Shown: positions 43,484 to 56,022 of the stretch, in pieces
Layout: each line of letters starts with the position of its first letter
How positions within the stretch are numbered: the stretch's first letter is position 1
Assembly (NCBI GenBank): GCA_963921215.1
Contig: OY992511.1
Coordinates: 2,423,001-2,487,000 of the forward strand
DNA: 64,000 nucleotides
Direction: 5' to 3'
Origin: Scoparia ambigualis
Lineage: Eukaryota > Arthropoda > Insecta > Lepidoptera > Crambidae
Notes under the pieces: model-generated
What the model was told of the DNA's origin: nothing
Databases searched by the model: none
The model's input: only the letters and a program-made list of their open reading frames with translations
Program-made: the position numbers and the translations under genes

Positions 43484-43605
43484 AGTGATCACCACTGGTA
43501 TCAGACCCAGAGGTTACGGGTTCAGTTGCCAAAGAGGGACATCCATTGGACTCGCGGTTAAATTGTTTAAACCCCCCTGGTTAGCTAATGCCATTATATT
43601 ATACT
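43484..43605 (+). repeat. SINE-2 fragment
   Basis: GGTATCAGACCCAGAGG, a decayed B box GGGTTCAGTTGCC and CCCTGGTTAGCTAATGCCAT follow SINE-2 order; the tail is missing. Confidence 0.75.
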
Positions 43606-44176
43606 CTTATTTCCTATTTCTAAAGTATGTAGGTAATACCTACTTAAATAATTAATCTAACATATCTGCTGCAGGCTACAAATAAATCGATATTCCCAAT
43701 AGCAACGTTTAAAGAAACTCATTGGCGATTGACTAATAATAAGTGGTTTTTGTACGCAAAAAGCTACCGATCATTATTTCTAATGTTATTATATAGATAG
43801 GCATGACCAATTGCCCCATTCGTATATAATAATTCACGTGGCAGCCTTTCATTAGCGAGAGACGGTGCCTATCCATCATTATTAAGTATAAAGCGTTAGT
43901 CATCAGAAATTGTGTTGCAAATTGGTCTGATGTCATCATAACTCGCTATAACAGTTTGCTATGCTACCGTAGCAACGTTAAACTTTATCAATATACTCAT
44001 TTAACACTTGTTGTAAATAACTTACTTGTTTTGCGAAAATTATTTTTAAAAAATCTAGTATTTTTATGACATAACCAGAAAAATTGGTAGTTCATCTAAC
44101 CCGGTATGTCAGTCGATTGTATTTTATTAAAGCCTTATGTCGAGTTGTAACAAAAGTTATTCAATTTGTATGTACA
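43606..44176. other. AT-rich non-coding stretch
   Basis: Nothing recognisable; the 68-codon minus frame has no domain. Confidence 0.5.
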
Positions 44177-44295
44177 CGTCATCGTCATCAGCCTATAAAC
44201 GGTCCATCTGAGCACAGGCCTTCCCACAGATAGACAATAGCACATGGGGAGATGGGCCCTTACCCACCACTGGCCCAACGCGGGTTCGAACGTTG
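44177..44295 (-). repeat. SINE-4 fragment (tail)
   Basis: CGTCATCAGCCTATAAACGG, GCACAGGCCTTCCCAC, ATGGGGAGATGGGCCCTTAC and CCAACGCGGGTT follow the minus-strand SINE-4 tail. Confidence 0.8.
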
Positions 44296-45574
44296 TATTT
44301 TTCAGCAATGAAATTGAAATTCAAACAAAGGCGGCGCCGCTAAGCAGGCTCGCCCCGCCGTCAGTGCCGTCACACAGTCATCAGTGCGCGGCCATCGCCA
44401 TTTTTCCGATAATAACGTCGTATAATCACAAAGCGCGGCATAATGGGCGCCTGCCCTGCGGTTGCACGTCAAATTACACGTTGCGCCCGCCGCGGGCCAC
44501 GTCTGTCCGTCTGCATGTCCCCTTTTATTAGTATCTACTTAGTTCGTTTTTTATAAAGCTGTAATAACAAACCCTGATAAGTGCATGGCACGTTGGCAGG
44601 TCGACTTTATTGAAGTATCAAACGAGTACCGTTTTATTTATGAATGCAAGTCATGTTGAAGGCTATTTAGAATAGTTGGTTTATACGTGAAAAGTTAAAT
44701 CGCTCGTGTGATCCATTGTTACGAATTAAAGGTTTTCGCATTAAATAATATGTTGAGAATCATATCTAAAAATATTAATGAAGCTTCACATGCTGAAGGA
44801 AATTGCAGAGATCGAAATAGTTATTTAGAAAACATTTTATGCGTTTTAAAATCCGGGTGCACCAAAGTTCACCTACATATCCAACTCCGATAATTGGAAC
44901 TCCGCTTGTGCGCTTCCTAATGTGCTTCCTAACATTTTTCATCCTAACAATCACAATTCCCAACTAGGTACTCTGTTTCTAATGTTCATAATTCCGAATC
45001 ATTCAACTACATTATGTCAGTAGCAATAAACATCTATTATACTTTGTTTGTTTTCCTATATTCTCTCAACATAACTGTCTTTTACACTATTATTCAAATG
45101 ATTGAGTACACTAGCTGCCCTACTCCTGTAGGTCACCGTTGTATTTTCTTTTAATATGAGTAAAAATATTATGGAAATTATGTTTAGGGATAAAAGCGTT
45201 ATGAAAAACAACAGTAGGAATTACAATTTTCGGAAACATGAGTGTTATGAACATCGTCGGCAGTACCTACTACAAATTGTATGAATGAAAACTTTAGGAA
45301 GAAAATTTTTAGGAAGAGTGATTATTCGGATTACAAATCGGTAGGAAGAACCATTTCGGGTAAAGAACTTTAGGTGAGCCAATATGGACCCTTGAATCCA
45401 CTGTAGAAAGTTTAAAATCGCGTATAAAGTCTGATTATATTTACAACAAACAAACTTTTTTCGTCAGCTTAGGGTACTCTTGACCTGACCTTACACGAGA
45501 ACGTCTCCACTCTGGTCGGTGAACATTTGCCGAGTTTTCCCTTAACATAATATTATGTGTGTAACCCTATGCTG
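44296..45574. other. Non-coding stretch with a CpG-rich patch
   Basis: About 44330-44520 is CpG-rich (GGCGGCGCCGC, GCGCGGCCATCGCC, GCGCCCGCCGCGGGCC) and gives a 95-codon frame with no domain; it is more likely a regulatory or conserved non-coding island. The rest is AT-rich. Confidence 0.4.
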
Positions 45575-45850
45575 CTGTAATCGACTTAACATTAAGAATT
45601 GCTAAGCACAAGTGGGCAGGGCACATCGCTCTTAGAACCGAAGGCCGAACTGTTCTTGAATGGCGACTGCGCACCAGAAGACTTTGCAAAAGCAGGCCTC
45701 CAACACGGTAGACCGACGATCTGGTGAAGGTCGGGGATAGCCGTTGGTTGCGAGCAGAACAAGACTGACCGTGGTCGAGTCCTTGAAGAAACCTTTGTCC
45801 AACGGTGGTTCTTCGCTGACGATGAACTCTATTCTGCAATTAATTTAGAA
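45575..45850 (+). pseudogene. RTE LINE C-terminal fragment
   Basis: The plus strand reads IAKHKWAGHIALRTEGR, TVLEWRLRTRRLCKSRPPTR, a stop, then DDLVKVGDSRWLRAEQD and stops. WAGHIAxRTxGR and GRPPTRWxDDxxKVxGSRWxxxAQD are hallmarks of the RTE carboxy end. It is interrupted by several stops. The 90-codon minus-strand frame here is a shadow. Confidence 0.8.
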
Positions 45851-45924
45851 TCTGGTTTAACAATTTTCAATGAATATTCTAATAAACGAAATCTAGCGAT
45901 GAACATAATTATTATTATTATTGT

Positions 45925-45960
45925 CATCCTATTATGTCCCAGGGCAAAGGCCATTAAACA
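45925..45960 (-). repeat. RTE/SINE tail scrap
   Basis: TATTATGTCCCAGGGCAAAG followed by GCC is the reverse complement of the GGCCTTTGCCC..GGGAC tail motif of RTE elements and SINEs. Confidence 0.5.
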
Positions 45961-46330
45961 TAAACATTATATTCTCATTTTTTTGTAAAACATGCAGTTA
46001 AGCTAAACTGTGTTTTCATCAGCCAGCAATCTTTTTCACAAGTTAACCGGCAATATTTCCCAACAAGCTTTGGTCCAAAGTGGCCAGCCCTCATAAAGGG
46101 CACTTGTGATGTGAACATCAAAGCGCAGGAAGCACGCATCACTCGCGTCGTTGCAAACATCCTTTACAGTTAACCGATTGCCGGTACGTCACATTAGTAA
46201 ACATTATTTTTTTAGTAATGGACCAACTTAACAGTTTGTTCAACATCTGAGAAACAATTATGGACAATGGTAATAAATATGCAATATCGGTTCTTAAATA
46301 AAATCATTGCTTCGTATTTCAATAGTATTA
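45961..46330. other. Non-coding stretch
   Basis: A 61-codon minus frame (45975-46160) has no recognisable domain. Nothing else. Confidence 0.4.
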
Positions 46331-46334
46331 TTAT

Positions 46335-46565
46335 TTTGTTTATCTTGGTATGGGCATGTCATGAGAAAGATTGAAACTAAAAGAGTGATGAACATGAGAC
46401 TTTGGATGGTGGGAGAGAGAGAAATTAAACAAAATATGGATTGACTGTGTAAGGGAAGGGAATGATTGAAAATGTGACTGTTCAAGATTACGGTTAAGAG
46501 AGGAGAATGGAACAAAAAGACCGAACCCTAGTAAAATAGGACTAGGGTATCAAGAAGAAGAAGAT
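46335..46565 (+). pseudogene. LINE C-terminal fragment, WYGHVMR type
   Basis: The plus strand reads LSWYGHVMRKIETKRVMNMR, LWMVGEREIKQNMD, a stop, LCKG, then VKRGEWNKKTE, ending near AAGAAGAAGAAGATGA. The pattern RWYGHVMRR...GRRRRGRPK-WMDxVK...R.EWxxKT is the carboxy end of another lepidopteran LINE family. It has several stops. The minus-strand Ser/Leu-rich frame at 46294-46515 is its shadow. Confidence 0.7.
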
Positions 46566-46734
46566 GATTGGGAAATTTAAATTAAAATGGTCACACACAG
46601 TTCTACATGTGGCAGTGGCTTGTGTTCTATCGTTTACGATGACTTATTTATGATGCTAAGTAATATAAATGTAAGTATGTTTCAATTTAATTTGCATGAA
46701 ATAATAATTTCTATAACGACTACTTGTTTTTCAC

Positions 46735-46872
46735 AGACTTTCCCACATGGACAAAACACATGGGGAGATTGGCCCTAACCCACCACGCTGGTCCAATGCG
46801 GGTTGGTGGGTTTTGGACCCGGAATTGCGAAAGTTGCTTAACAACTGGCAAAATCGCAATCCGAACGCCTTA
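46735..46872 (-). repeat. SINE-4 fragment
   Basis: CATGGGGAGATTGGCCCTAA, CCCACCACGCTGGTCCAATG, CGGGTTGGTGGG, then GAATTGCGAAAGTTGCTTAA and ATCGCAATCCGAACGCC follow SINE-4 on the minus strand, but the CTTCGGAAG block between is deleted. Confidence 0.8.
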
Positions 46873-48587
46873 TCCACTTCTTCTAGTACCTCCTAGTACT
46901 CTTAAGTGTAAATAATATCAATCTGTATTGATCCATTTCTTGTTTTCTATAACACGTGGCGAAAGAAAGAAGGTGCTTTTGTGTTAAACGACAAAAACGT
47001 TTCTCACATTATGTAGAAAATTCTATTATAAATTCGATTGATCTTTCTGAACGTTACTTTGGCTATGCCTTCCGTCCATTTAGCACTTGAGATATCGCCA
47101 CTCAGCTGCGATATTGGTTCTTATGCGAATCAGATAGCATCGCAGCAACGCGGCTTGAGTGTATCAGTTATGTTACCTGCCACCTATACCTATATTTTAA
47201 ATAGATATGATATATTTAGGATTAAATATTGTTAAATGTTCGTAATTATTTTTAAATTTTTTATATACTTATATAAAATTATTTTTAAAAATGTGTAATT
47301 TGATAATAATTATAATCATAACTAAAATACTAATAAATATAACGATGACCAATACTAACGTTTAGGTTAAAGAGAATTTATTTCTCATAAACTTTACACA
47401 TTCACCAATAATTCTGTAGAAAAACAAAAGGAAAAACAATTACAAATTACAATGTGATTTTTGGCCAATCAGCTTAGGTTACATATCTTATTACATACAG
47501 TACAACCGGTGTGTCTGTGTGTCTGTGCAGACGCCACAGGTCAAAGCATCACAACATGGCAGACAAAATCAGTCTCCAATAAGATAAAAAAACCTATTCA
47601 ACAATTCTCTAACTTTATCGTATGTGTATATGGATTGATCAATAAATAATATCGATTAGAGAAACTGGGTAGTTCCGGGCAGGTGGGTCGCCGGCGTGCG
47701 CATTCAAGGTATTAAGGGGGGTTAGGCGGTGAAAACGGAAAAATTGGCTGTTGCTGTTGCTTTAGGTTGCTCTAGAAAAGCTGACTATCGCTAAATTGCG
47801 AAGGTAGTTTAACAAGCCCTAACTGGGAACAAACCCGGGACCACAATGCTACATAAACGTATCTGTTGGTATTCAATAACTCAATTGGAATAGTCTTAGG
47901 TACTAGTTATTAAACTTGCCTAAAAACGATAGAGATCTTTGCAGTCCGTATATACTTACTTACGATTTAATTTGTCTTTTTTAATTTGTAAATATTTAAC
48001 TTTGAAACAATTGCTCTTAAAGAATAACTAACCAGTTGTACTAACAGTAAACCGAAAATGACCTCCTACATTTTAACAAGGAATGAAAAAAATGTAATCA
48101 CAAAGCTATTTCTCAAGGCACAAATCAACTTCTGAATCGGCTACCGCATTATAGCGCTATCCGCCGAATCTCTGGCCGTCCAAATAAGTGCTACTTTCAT
48201 TAACGTCGTTATCTTACCGCTCGACCACGACCACAGGTGGTTTGCGATGCGACGGGCAACTTCTCTATACCTTACGTACTTTCTATCACCTTTAAATAAG
48301 ACTGCGGTAGTATAACGCGCAATGATCTGGAAAAAGAGTGCCTCGCTTTGAGACGCCCGTTCCCGTGGTAGAGGCCTTAGATCGCGCCGGCGCAACCAAC
48401 ATTATCTCCGCTGAAATATCTGGTGGCTGTCAAAAGTATATCATTTAGTAACCAGCAATCGGCCGCAGATCATCTGATAGACAATCACCGTCAGCATAAG
48501 TGTACTTGAATATAGTTTGTCCGTTGGAGGTGTGTTTCATAATGAAGCGTTTTTACGAAGACAAAATAGACTTCTTTATAGTTTACT
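46873..48587. other. Non-coding stretch
   Basis: CAAACCCGGGACC at about 47832-47844 could be an inverted tRNA-like B box (minus-strand SINE remnant, about 47745-47850). An 84-codon basic minus frame at 48141-48395 looks protein-like in part but has no recognised domain. Confidence 0.35.
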
Positions 48588-48589
48588 AC

Positions 48590-48620
<31 letters not shown>

Positions 48621-48621
48621 C
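48588..48621. repeat. (GA)n microsatellite
   Basis: About 13 uninterrupted GA units followed by TAGAGA. It gives the artificial RERERER stretch in an overlapping frame. Confidence 0.9.
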
Positions 48622-51300
48622 AAACTGAGAAACTGTTATTTAGCAGCGCTTTTCCAGAATATGCAGACATTAATTTTACGACGCGTTATGAGATTACGTT
48701 CTACTAACATTCCAAAAGTAGTTTGTTACTGAAACTAAGTTTTTAATTAATAAAGTCTGTTGTTTTTTTGGGTAATTGGATATGACGATACAACGCGTTT
48801 ATTTTACACATTATTTTATTTTAATAATTCGAACCCTTTACCTTTGTTTACCTGTGGTCTAATGAACAAAAACATAGATTTTAAATATATCATTACATTT
48901 TATTATCGTTGTGAAACGATTTTTAAAGCTAAGTTCTATTTTATAAAACATTTCTGTGATTTACTAGGTACCAAAGTTATCGTTAAAATAATGCCTGATT
49001 ATTTTTGGGTCTAAGGCCCAAGATTCTAGCAGAATTAGCAAGCCTTAAGAATGGGGATGAATGATATTTACTATATAAGAAATAGCTAAGTAACTTCCAT
49101 CACTTTCATTTTAATACATTTTAGTTCCACAATACATTGTAAAGATTTCGAATATTTTAAACTTAGGATTTTAAAGTTATAAGTATTTAGTCTGTCTGTA
49201 CAAAGAGTCGGTGTTCCACAAACAGCTACCGGATAATACGAAACGGACCGTCATTAAAGTAATTTTATCGTAATGAACATGATATATCTACATTTTTATC
49301 GCCGCCACGCATCGCATCGCCGCGTTATTAATTTTATCAACATTACAATATATGATCGCTCTAGTTTTTGTTGCAAAACACAGATAACACTTGCAGTTAA
49401 TCACTGTTTTTGCTCGCCTTTCATTCTGACAGTACCTACATAATGTTAATATTTTATTAGTAGTAAGCAATAATGGAACCAATTTATAAAATCATTTTTT
49501 TTCAAACTTGAGTCTTACTTTTTAGTTATTTTTTTTAGGTTCTCAAATAAATGTCTGTCAAATAGAATTACTTATTATTTAAATCTCATAATATAATAAA
49601 CATTGGCAATCGGACATTACGTTTGACATTACTTATAGAAAACTTGTTGCATTTTTTAAAAGTAGAATGAACCTTGAGGCGCCTATAAACTCTGTCAATA
49701 CCGTCAACCATCAAACACTGTCTGGAAACTTTAAACAGTTTTGGCATCGGAAATTCCGAGTGGACCACGTCGCTTTCGTTACATGTTATAATTTTAACTC
49801 TATCTTGCAGTAGCCGATCGAGCCACAAAGCTTCCATTATCTCGATCTGCCGTCAATCAATCTCCTCGCCCGTCATTGCTTTCCAGCAAATTTATTAATG
49901 CACTCGCGTTGACTTAGATAACTTCGATTTTAGCTTCTATTTTTTCGAGTTTAAGACCTACATCGACTGCTTCAGCTAGCTCATCAATCGCATCAGCCGT
50001 AGCATTCACCGAGTCAGGATCGAGACAATCGTCTGTTTGAGTGACAGGTAAAAGAAGTCAGTGCGTCGTTCTTTGTTGGTAGATCGATTATTGGATCGGT
50101 GGGTAATTGGATAGCGGGTCGATAATGCGACTGATACGTTTGCCGAGTGCCGTCGAGTAATGTGATTCAACCAATCAGAATCTGCGGTTGGCTTCTGTAA
50201 CGTTATCAGCGAGAGAAGTTTCTTTCGTAATAAGCTTAGGAAACTTAATATTCGAAACACGTTTGTTTTATTACTATGATATAAAAAACTGAATTCACTT
50301 TTTTGTCGTCAATATTTTAATGCTAAGTCATATTTAAAGCAGATTAATTATTCAACTTAACTGATGCATTGCTGTGATAATACGCAATTACTGTAGTAAA
50401 ACTATGTTAATTTAATACAGTCAAATCAAGATAAAGTATCGGGCATGTTATTGGACCGTCAAAACTGTACAAAGTGAACATGATTCAGTAATTAATAAAA
50501 TAACTTTTAAAACTAATTAACATTCATACTATAATATCCAGAAAGGTGCAGTTTGTGACATTTGCAATGCCAGTTACTTCTCAATGCAATTAAATTGTTA
50601 ATGTTAAAAGTGAACGCTGGGTCACACTTGAATGTGTCATTGGCTTAGCGACTTCCTGCATACACTTGATTTGTTATTTGATTGATTAATCCTTCTATAT
50701 CAAGTCACTTTGCGTCAATTAATGACAAGTCACTCAAATTAGTTACAGAAATATCACGATTTGAAAATATCGCTATTATCACAGAGACTTTAAGTCACAA
50801 AACATTAATAAAATTCCTTCGTTAGCTGCATAAGTGATATTGTATGAATGTATCTAGGACACAGCTGTATAATTTGACAGCATTTCATTGATAGTTAAGA
50901 AGTAAATTATGTGCTAGCACATTAAAGAGTTAGCCTAATAAATTTCAATGTATGTTTTTGCACCTACGTAATCATTCAACTAATTATTGCGTAAATGAGG
51001 TTTCCTGCTTTAAACTGTTTCCGCTTTAATATGGAGCTATTCGTTTCATTTTTATCGCGTTTGAATTGACTTTTAGATGGACTTTCATCTTAATTGCTTA
51101 TTGAGTCATTAGTTTTATAGGAGATCGTTAAACTCATTTAAGTGTGCGAATTTTAATACGAGCACTCAATAATATGATAAAAGTTAATCAGCAAAGAGGT
51201 GTTTTAAAATATAACATTACGTCCAGTTGTTTCTTCTATTAGAAGTTTATTGTTTCGGCAAAATACTGTTTTCATATTAAATTAACAAGTACTAAACTAG
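48622..51300. other. Unique AT-rich non-coding stretch
   Basis: The 83-codon minus frame at 49586-49837 has an ATG and even composition, but I recognise no family and see no neighbours to support it. No repeats are seen. Confidence 0.35.
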
Positions 51301-51497
51301 CGAGTAACTGACGAACTACAGACAGTAGCATAGAGCGGCGATGGGCTCCCCACCACGTCACTATATAATAAAAAGCCAATGTCACGCTGAGCACATGTGC
51401 AGTCGCTATTTGGTGAAAAGTGTACTATGGTAGAGGACTGCTTTTGCGGTCCTCATTACCTAGTCTCTGACTAAGCCTTCGGGGATAATAGTGATGA
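51301..51497 (-). repeat. Family A copy, inverted
   Basis: It has CATAGAGCGGCGATGGGCTC, CACGCTGAGCACATGTGCAG, TCGCTATTTGGTGAAAAGTG and CCTTCGGGGATAATAG in family order. An extra 30 bp (ATATAATAAAAAGCCAATG) interrupts it near 51362-51390, between two GTCAC words. Confidence 0.8.
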
Positions 51498-53869
51498 TTA
51501 TATATGTACAATAATAAAACTAGCGGAGCAATGTACCTACTTCTACTTGAAAGGTATTAGCGATAGATGTGGAATAGGCAATAAGCCGCCTGCTTATATA
51601 AAACGTGATCAGCATCATCTCGTAACAGGGAAAACAGTTCAATCTTCAACTGTGTTAATACAGACGCCAATACAAAACCACCCGTGTCACAGCTCGTCCA
51701 ATAAGAATCATACAGGCAACTGCGTTGAGACACTATCTGATTCTGCGTACCTACGATTGCTTCAAAAAGTTGGAGTACATAAGACAGGGTATTTCTCAAT
51801 GTCCTGAGCACCAGAGGCTGCATAAGCAACTTTCAACTGCCATCAATAAGTCCTTAAAAGTGACAAGATTTATTTCTTATTCAATTTAAAATTCGCGTCA
51901 AGACAAAGCCAGTTTGACTGGCGGCATAAATAGTGGAGTTGAATGAAAGGATGAGGCAAAAATAGTCAGATCATAAATCGATCCATCCGAATGTCTCGGG
52001 TGAGGATTTGCACTTCTATACATTTTGCGACGTCTCGATGTTACGCATTTAGATTTAGGTACGGTAGGTTTTCATTTTACTGCTTGATGTGGATAGTACA
52101 ATTTAAATTTGATTTTTAAATATTGGTGAAATTAGATTTTTAAATATTTGCACACCAATAAATTGGTAGAATGCATTGGCTCGAATATGAAAATGAACAA
52201 CTGTACCTGTACCTGTAACTTTGGCAAATAAAGATATTATGATTATGTACCTAGTGGTACTACATAACTTTACAATTACATTATAACCATACAAGTAAAC
52301 ATAACGATATAGCGATTATAATTATCCTCTTTAAGTTTGACTACTTGAAGCTTATTTTAGGGAAACGTAGGAATCCTATATTTTATTTTTGTATTCTATT
52401 TCCTTAAAGCCTTTTTAAAGTGGCTAATTAGTGTTCCGGTAAGGACGGTTATTTTCTTTGTGTTTCGTTATTTCTGAACTGAGGGTTAGTATTCTGTCGG
52501 TAACAACGTTTATGGTTATATCAATTAAAAGGAATGGAAAAGATAACCTGGTTAATATTCCGATAGTCATAGCTATACCTGATAGTAAGTTTTTAAACCA
52601 CAAAAAAGGTCGCGTGGCTCGTATTGTTTTTTTTAAATGTATTCTTTAATAACCGTAATAACCTAATAGAATGAGAATTAATTAACATAAAACTTTTTAC
52701 TTTCCAAGAGTGTTAAGTAAATAAAATTATTGACTAGCCTCTTATTAGCATATCAGTTATATTGCAATAATGTACATTGTTGTGTTAACGAAAACCATTT
52801 TAGTCGCACAGTAGACAGACATTCACTACTAGGTATACAAACCTTCCAGCGTTTTTAAAGCTGTAAATTCTCTAAGAAACAGCGTCTCACAATTGTCGGC
52901 TTCCCGTCAGGACAAAGTATCCTAGGAAGCTAATGTAACACCTGTCAGCGGGACTGCTCCGCTTTTTGCTGCCTCCAGACAGGCTTGATCTATGCTCCTC
53001 GCCCACATTTTTATCCTTCAAAGTGCTCAAATAGACACGAGAGAACTTTGTGGAAAATTCATCTCCCAACTAAACTTAGAACGACGTAACTCAAGTGAGT
53101 GCTGCAGAGTAATCGAATATGTACCCTGAGGAAATAGGAACCACTTTTGATTGATTGGAGTGAGATGTAAGGGCGGCGTTGGACGAACAGACTGCTTGTT
53201 CAACACGAGAGGTGGGTATAAATGTATGAAGGTACATTAATCCAAGCAGACGTGCGTTCGCAGAGGGCAGAGTTGAAACGGCGTGAAAATATGACTCATT
53301 GTGTATGTCTCGTATCAGACTGATATGAAATTGTCATCAGCGTTGCCCTTTTGTTTTATAAATATAGATAGATCCGCACGGTTACATTTGATTTATCGTG
53401 ATTTATGGTTGGGTTGATGTACAGAACTTCGCTCGATATTGAATCATCGAGCGATTGGATGGTTAAATCGAGCGTGTTACTGTATAATATTTTGCTTTGA
53501 ATGGCAGCAGCTTTACAAAGCGGCATCGATAACCGATAATAATGTTTCAATGTATTGTCTATTTATTTTGTTTTATAACTCAGTAGACTCCGTGAGTTTT
53601 TTAAATACACTCTTTGATGTTAATAAAAATTGCGAATTTCGAAAAAAACAGTTCAATATCATTGGCTGACTAAACTATCTAAATAGCATTCTACTCTTTT
53701 TCACATATACAGTTACTTAACTACAGGGTTTAATAATAATTATGTAGTTAAGGTACATTTTTTATCACATCTGTTGGAACTCTTTAGATCTTCGTTAGTA
53801 GATCTGTAGCTACTTTCCCCTAGTCCCGGTACTTTTTCTTCCATCTCCTATGGCCTCAGCCGAGAATAA
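51498..53869. other. Unique AT-rich non-coding stretch
   Basis: Overlapping two-strand frames at 51547-51829 cancel each other as evidence. A lone TATAAATG at 53217-53224 inside GC-richer DNA could be a core promoter, but nothing downstream supports it. Confidence 0.4.
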
Positions 53870-54360
53870 CAGTCTCCGCCGGCGTCGATCCGGCGCATGT
53901 TTATGGCGTCGTTACGCTGCAGCGCTTTTTCCAGCCGCGGCTTTACCCCCAAATTTATTTGACAATTATTAAGGTGTCCGCATTAAGTGAGCATTACGCG
54001 GGCGTCGGGAGGAAATTCATGTTTTTCTTGGGATGTTTTCCCCCGTAACTCAGACGAACGACCGACACGTGCGAACTATTAGCTTCCCGACGCCGGATTA
54101 GAAAATAATTCAGCTTTGAATGTTATTATGGAGCCGCGTTGGATTTATTTTATTGCCTCGCAAGATATATGCTAGTCTTTCGGCTTTAACCGTTCGCTTC
54201 TCGGTCTGTTTATTGAGAAAGGGGCTCAAGATAAACGCGCAGCAAATTTTATAGTCCAAGGGACGCTCGAAGCTCACTGTTTTGGCGTAAATCTCGTTTA
54301 TGTCTCGTTCAACGTAATTACTGCTTTATTCGCTCCAGTTACTCGCGCCATGTTATTGAA
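53870..54360. other. CpG-rich unique island
   Basis: The sequence is GC-richer than its flanks and repeat-free, with several TTTATGG/TTTATTG words (for example GTTTATGGCGTCG, GTTTATTGAG, GTTTATGTCTCG) of the kind bound by posterior-type homeodomain and Caudal proteins. It looks like a conserved regulatory element; that is inference. Confidence 0.35.
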
Positions 54361-54867
54361 TGTTCCTATAAAATATTATTGATAGTCACAATAAAACGTT
54401 CTTTATGTTAGTTGCCTCTTTTATTTTTCGTTTTTATCGGAGCTCGTAATTCATGAGTTATTTGTGTGTCGATAATTTCTATTTTAACGTTCACTGTTTC
54501 TGGCATCACTCGTTTGGTGTTTTTCTTGGGAAAATAAATTGTGGGGCATGCATGACGTAGTAAATATAATATTTTATTTATGTGTGTTTTTATTTGTATC
54601 AACCTTTTTTGAAGAAACCTTTTGATATACTTATTTATTTGTATTTTTTAATTATCGTTGCGTCGTGAATGTCTCATTGCGTCAACCATCTTGAGAATTG
54701 TAGTCCTTTCAAATACGCTACCGTCCGATGTGATTGTTTGTGTACAGGGTATATAGGCACAAATTAACAGAAAACTTCGATATTATGTATGATATGTAAT
54801 ATTTTCAGTAAAGGAAGCAACGTTATGCATTTAATTTAAACTGATTTTATACGGTTTTAAGTTTGAG
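54361..54867. other. AT-rich non-coding stretch
   Basis: Nothing recognisable. Confidence 0.5.
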
Positions 54868-54870
54868 TAA

Positions 54871-55415
54871 AGGTACGCTTACACGGGCAATAAAAATTGG
54901 TCAATTATGAACAAGACTGGGCGATTGTGACGTTACAAAATATCGAGCAATTTACGGCAACAGCAACAAGCATCAATTTGACAAAAGGTTTTGCAACAAC
55001 AATATCTAGCAATATGGAGCAACTCCAAGAAACTAGGCAATACCACGCATTACTTTCATACACGTACAAAACTATCGCTCGTAATAAAGGACGCGCTGGC
55101 GCGCCGCGCCCTGCACATTCGCCCGCCCGTTCGCTGTCCCCGCGGAAGCGAGACATAGTCAAACCGATTTAAATCAATAAATGCAAGCAAAACAGAAAAC
55201 AAATATGCTTTAAATTTCCAGACTCACTGGATATTCGGCAAATTCGTGTCGACAACATTGAGCAATTGGAATATATGGAGCAATTAAGCAATATTGCCGA
55301 ATCAATTACCGCATTTTTTTATATTACTCCACATTTCTCCTCTAATTGCTCCAGATTGATCAATATGTGTTGCCAATCAATAATTGATCAAAAAATTGCC
55401 CGTGTAAGCGCTCCT
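54871..55415. mobile_element. 545-bp MITE with 3-bp TAA duplication, PIF/Harbinger-like
   Basis: The left end AGGTACGCTTACACGGGCAA and the reverse complement of the right end AGGAGCGCTTACACGGGCAA are inverted repeats that continue for about 35 bp with TTGATCAATTA-like sequence. TAA flanks both sides (54868-54870 and 55416-55418), as in PIF/Harbinger elements (TWA sites). The interior has GCAA-rich words and a CpG-rich core at 55090-55150. The 85-91-codon frames within it lie on both strands and look incidental, so it is non-autonomous. Confidence 0.8.
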
Positions 55416-55418
55416 TAA

Positions 55419-55755
55419 AACAGATAAAGGTCCTATATATTCCTAATGAAATTATTTTTATAGTTTCAACAACCCTGTCGCCCGCTCTGTTTCACAGTAG
55501 CTACATTAGGTAGAAATTGCGTGTGGTCTGCCCCATGAATAATAGTTACTAAGCCCCTACACCAGATATACGGGATTGGAACTACAGTAACGTAGTGCTT
55601 AGGGGCTTTGGAACAAAGGTAGGTAGGAACAAATCTATTGCATGAGTGTATTAACAAATAAGAAGCTATTTTTAAGAGATAAGTCCAAAAAAACATTCAA
55701 TAATAAATACTCTTATGAAAGTCTTATGAAAGTCATTCAGGTTCGTTGTCATTTG
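55419..55755. other. Non-coding stretch with a small inverted repeat
   Basis: AAGCCCCTA (about 55550) pairs with TAGGGGCTT (about 55601-55611) across a 45-bp gap. CTTATGAAAGT is tandemly doubled just left of the SINE (about 55712-55733). Confidence 0.45.
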
Positions 55756-56022
55756 ACGACCTCCTTGGTCGAGTGGTTTGTACACCGGTTTTCATGGTGT
55801 CGCCATCTCTGAGGTCCCGGGTTCGAACCCCGGTCGGGTCAATTTAGAAATTATTGTTTTCCAAATTGTCTCGGGTCTGGGTGTTTTCTATGTATAATAA
55901 GTATGTATTTAAGTATTTTAAGTATGTTTATCCGTTGTCTAGTAACCATTTAACGAGTTTCTTCGAAGCTTCTCTTGGGCTAGATAATTGGTGTGATTGT
56001 AGGAAAGATTTATTATTATTTA
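55756..56022 (+). mobile_element. SINE-1, complete copy
   Basis: The tRNA-like head (CTTGGTCGAGTGGTTTG as A box, GGGTTCGAACCCCGG as B-box stem) is followed by TCGGGTCTGGGTGTTTTC, a TATGTATTTAAGTA repeat, CCATTTAACGAGTTTCTTCG and GGGCTAGATAATTGGTGTGA, then an (ATT)n tail. It is nearly identical to the copy at 60768, which suggests recent activity. Confidence 0.9.

Noticed and set aside
45567..45839. 90-codon minus frame
   Set aside because: It is the antisense of an RTE carboxy-terminal fragment on the plus strand.
46294..46515. 73-codon Ser/Leu-rich minus frame resembling a membrane protein
   Set aside because: It is the antisense of a LINE WYGHVMR fragment; the hydrophobic look is an artefact.
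48141..48395. Basic 84-codon minus frame as a gene
   Set aside because: No family, no splice context, no second evidence.
48517..48732. Frame with RERERERDRD as an RS/RE-domain protein
   Set aside because: The charged run is encoded by a (GA)n microsatellite.
49586..49837. 83-codon minus frame as a gene
   Set aside because: Looks protein-like but isolated; chance frames of this size are expected in 64 kb.
53200..53300. TATA-box promoter at 53217
   Set aside because: A single TATAAATG without a recognisable gene downstream is not enough to call a promoter.
55770..55845. tRNA gene
   Set aside because: The same head recurs in three SINE-1 copies followed by a SINE body.
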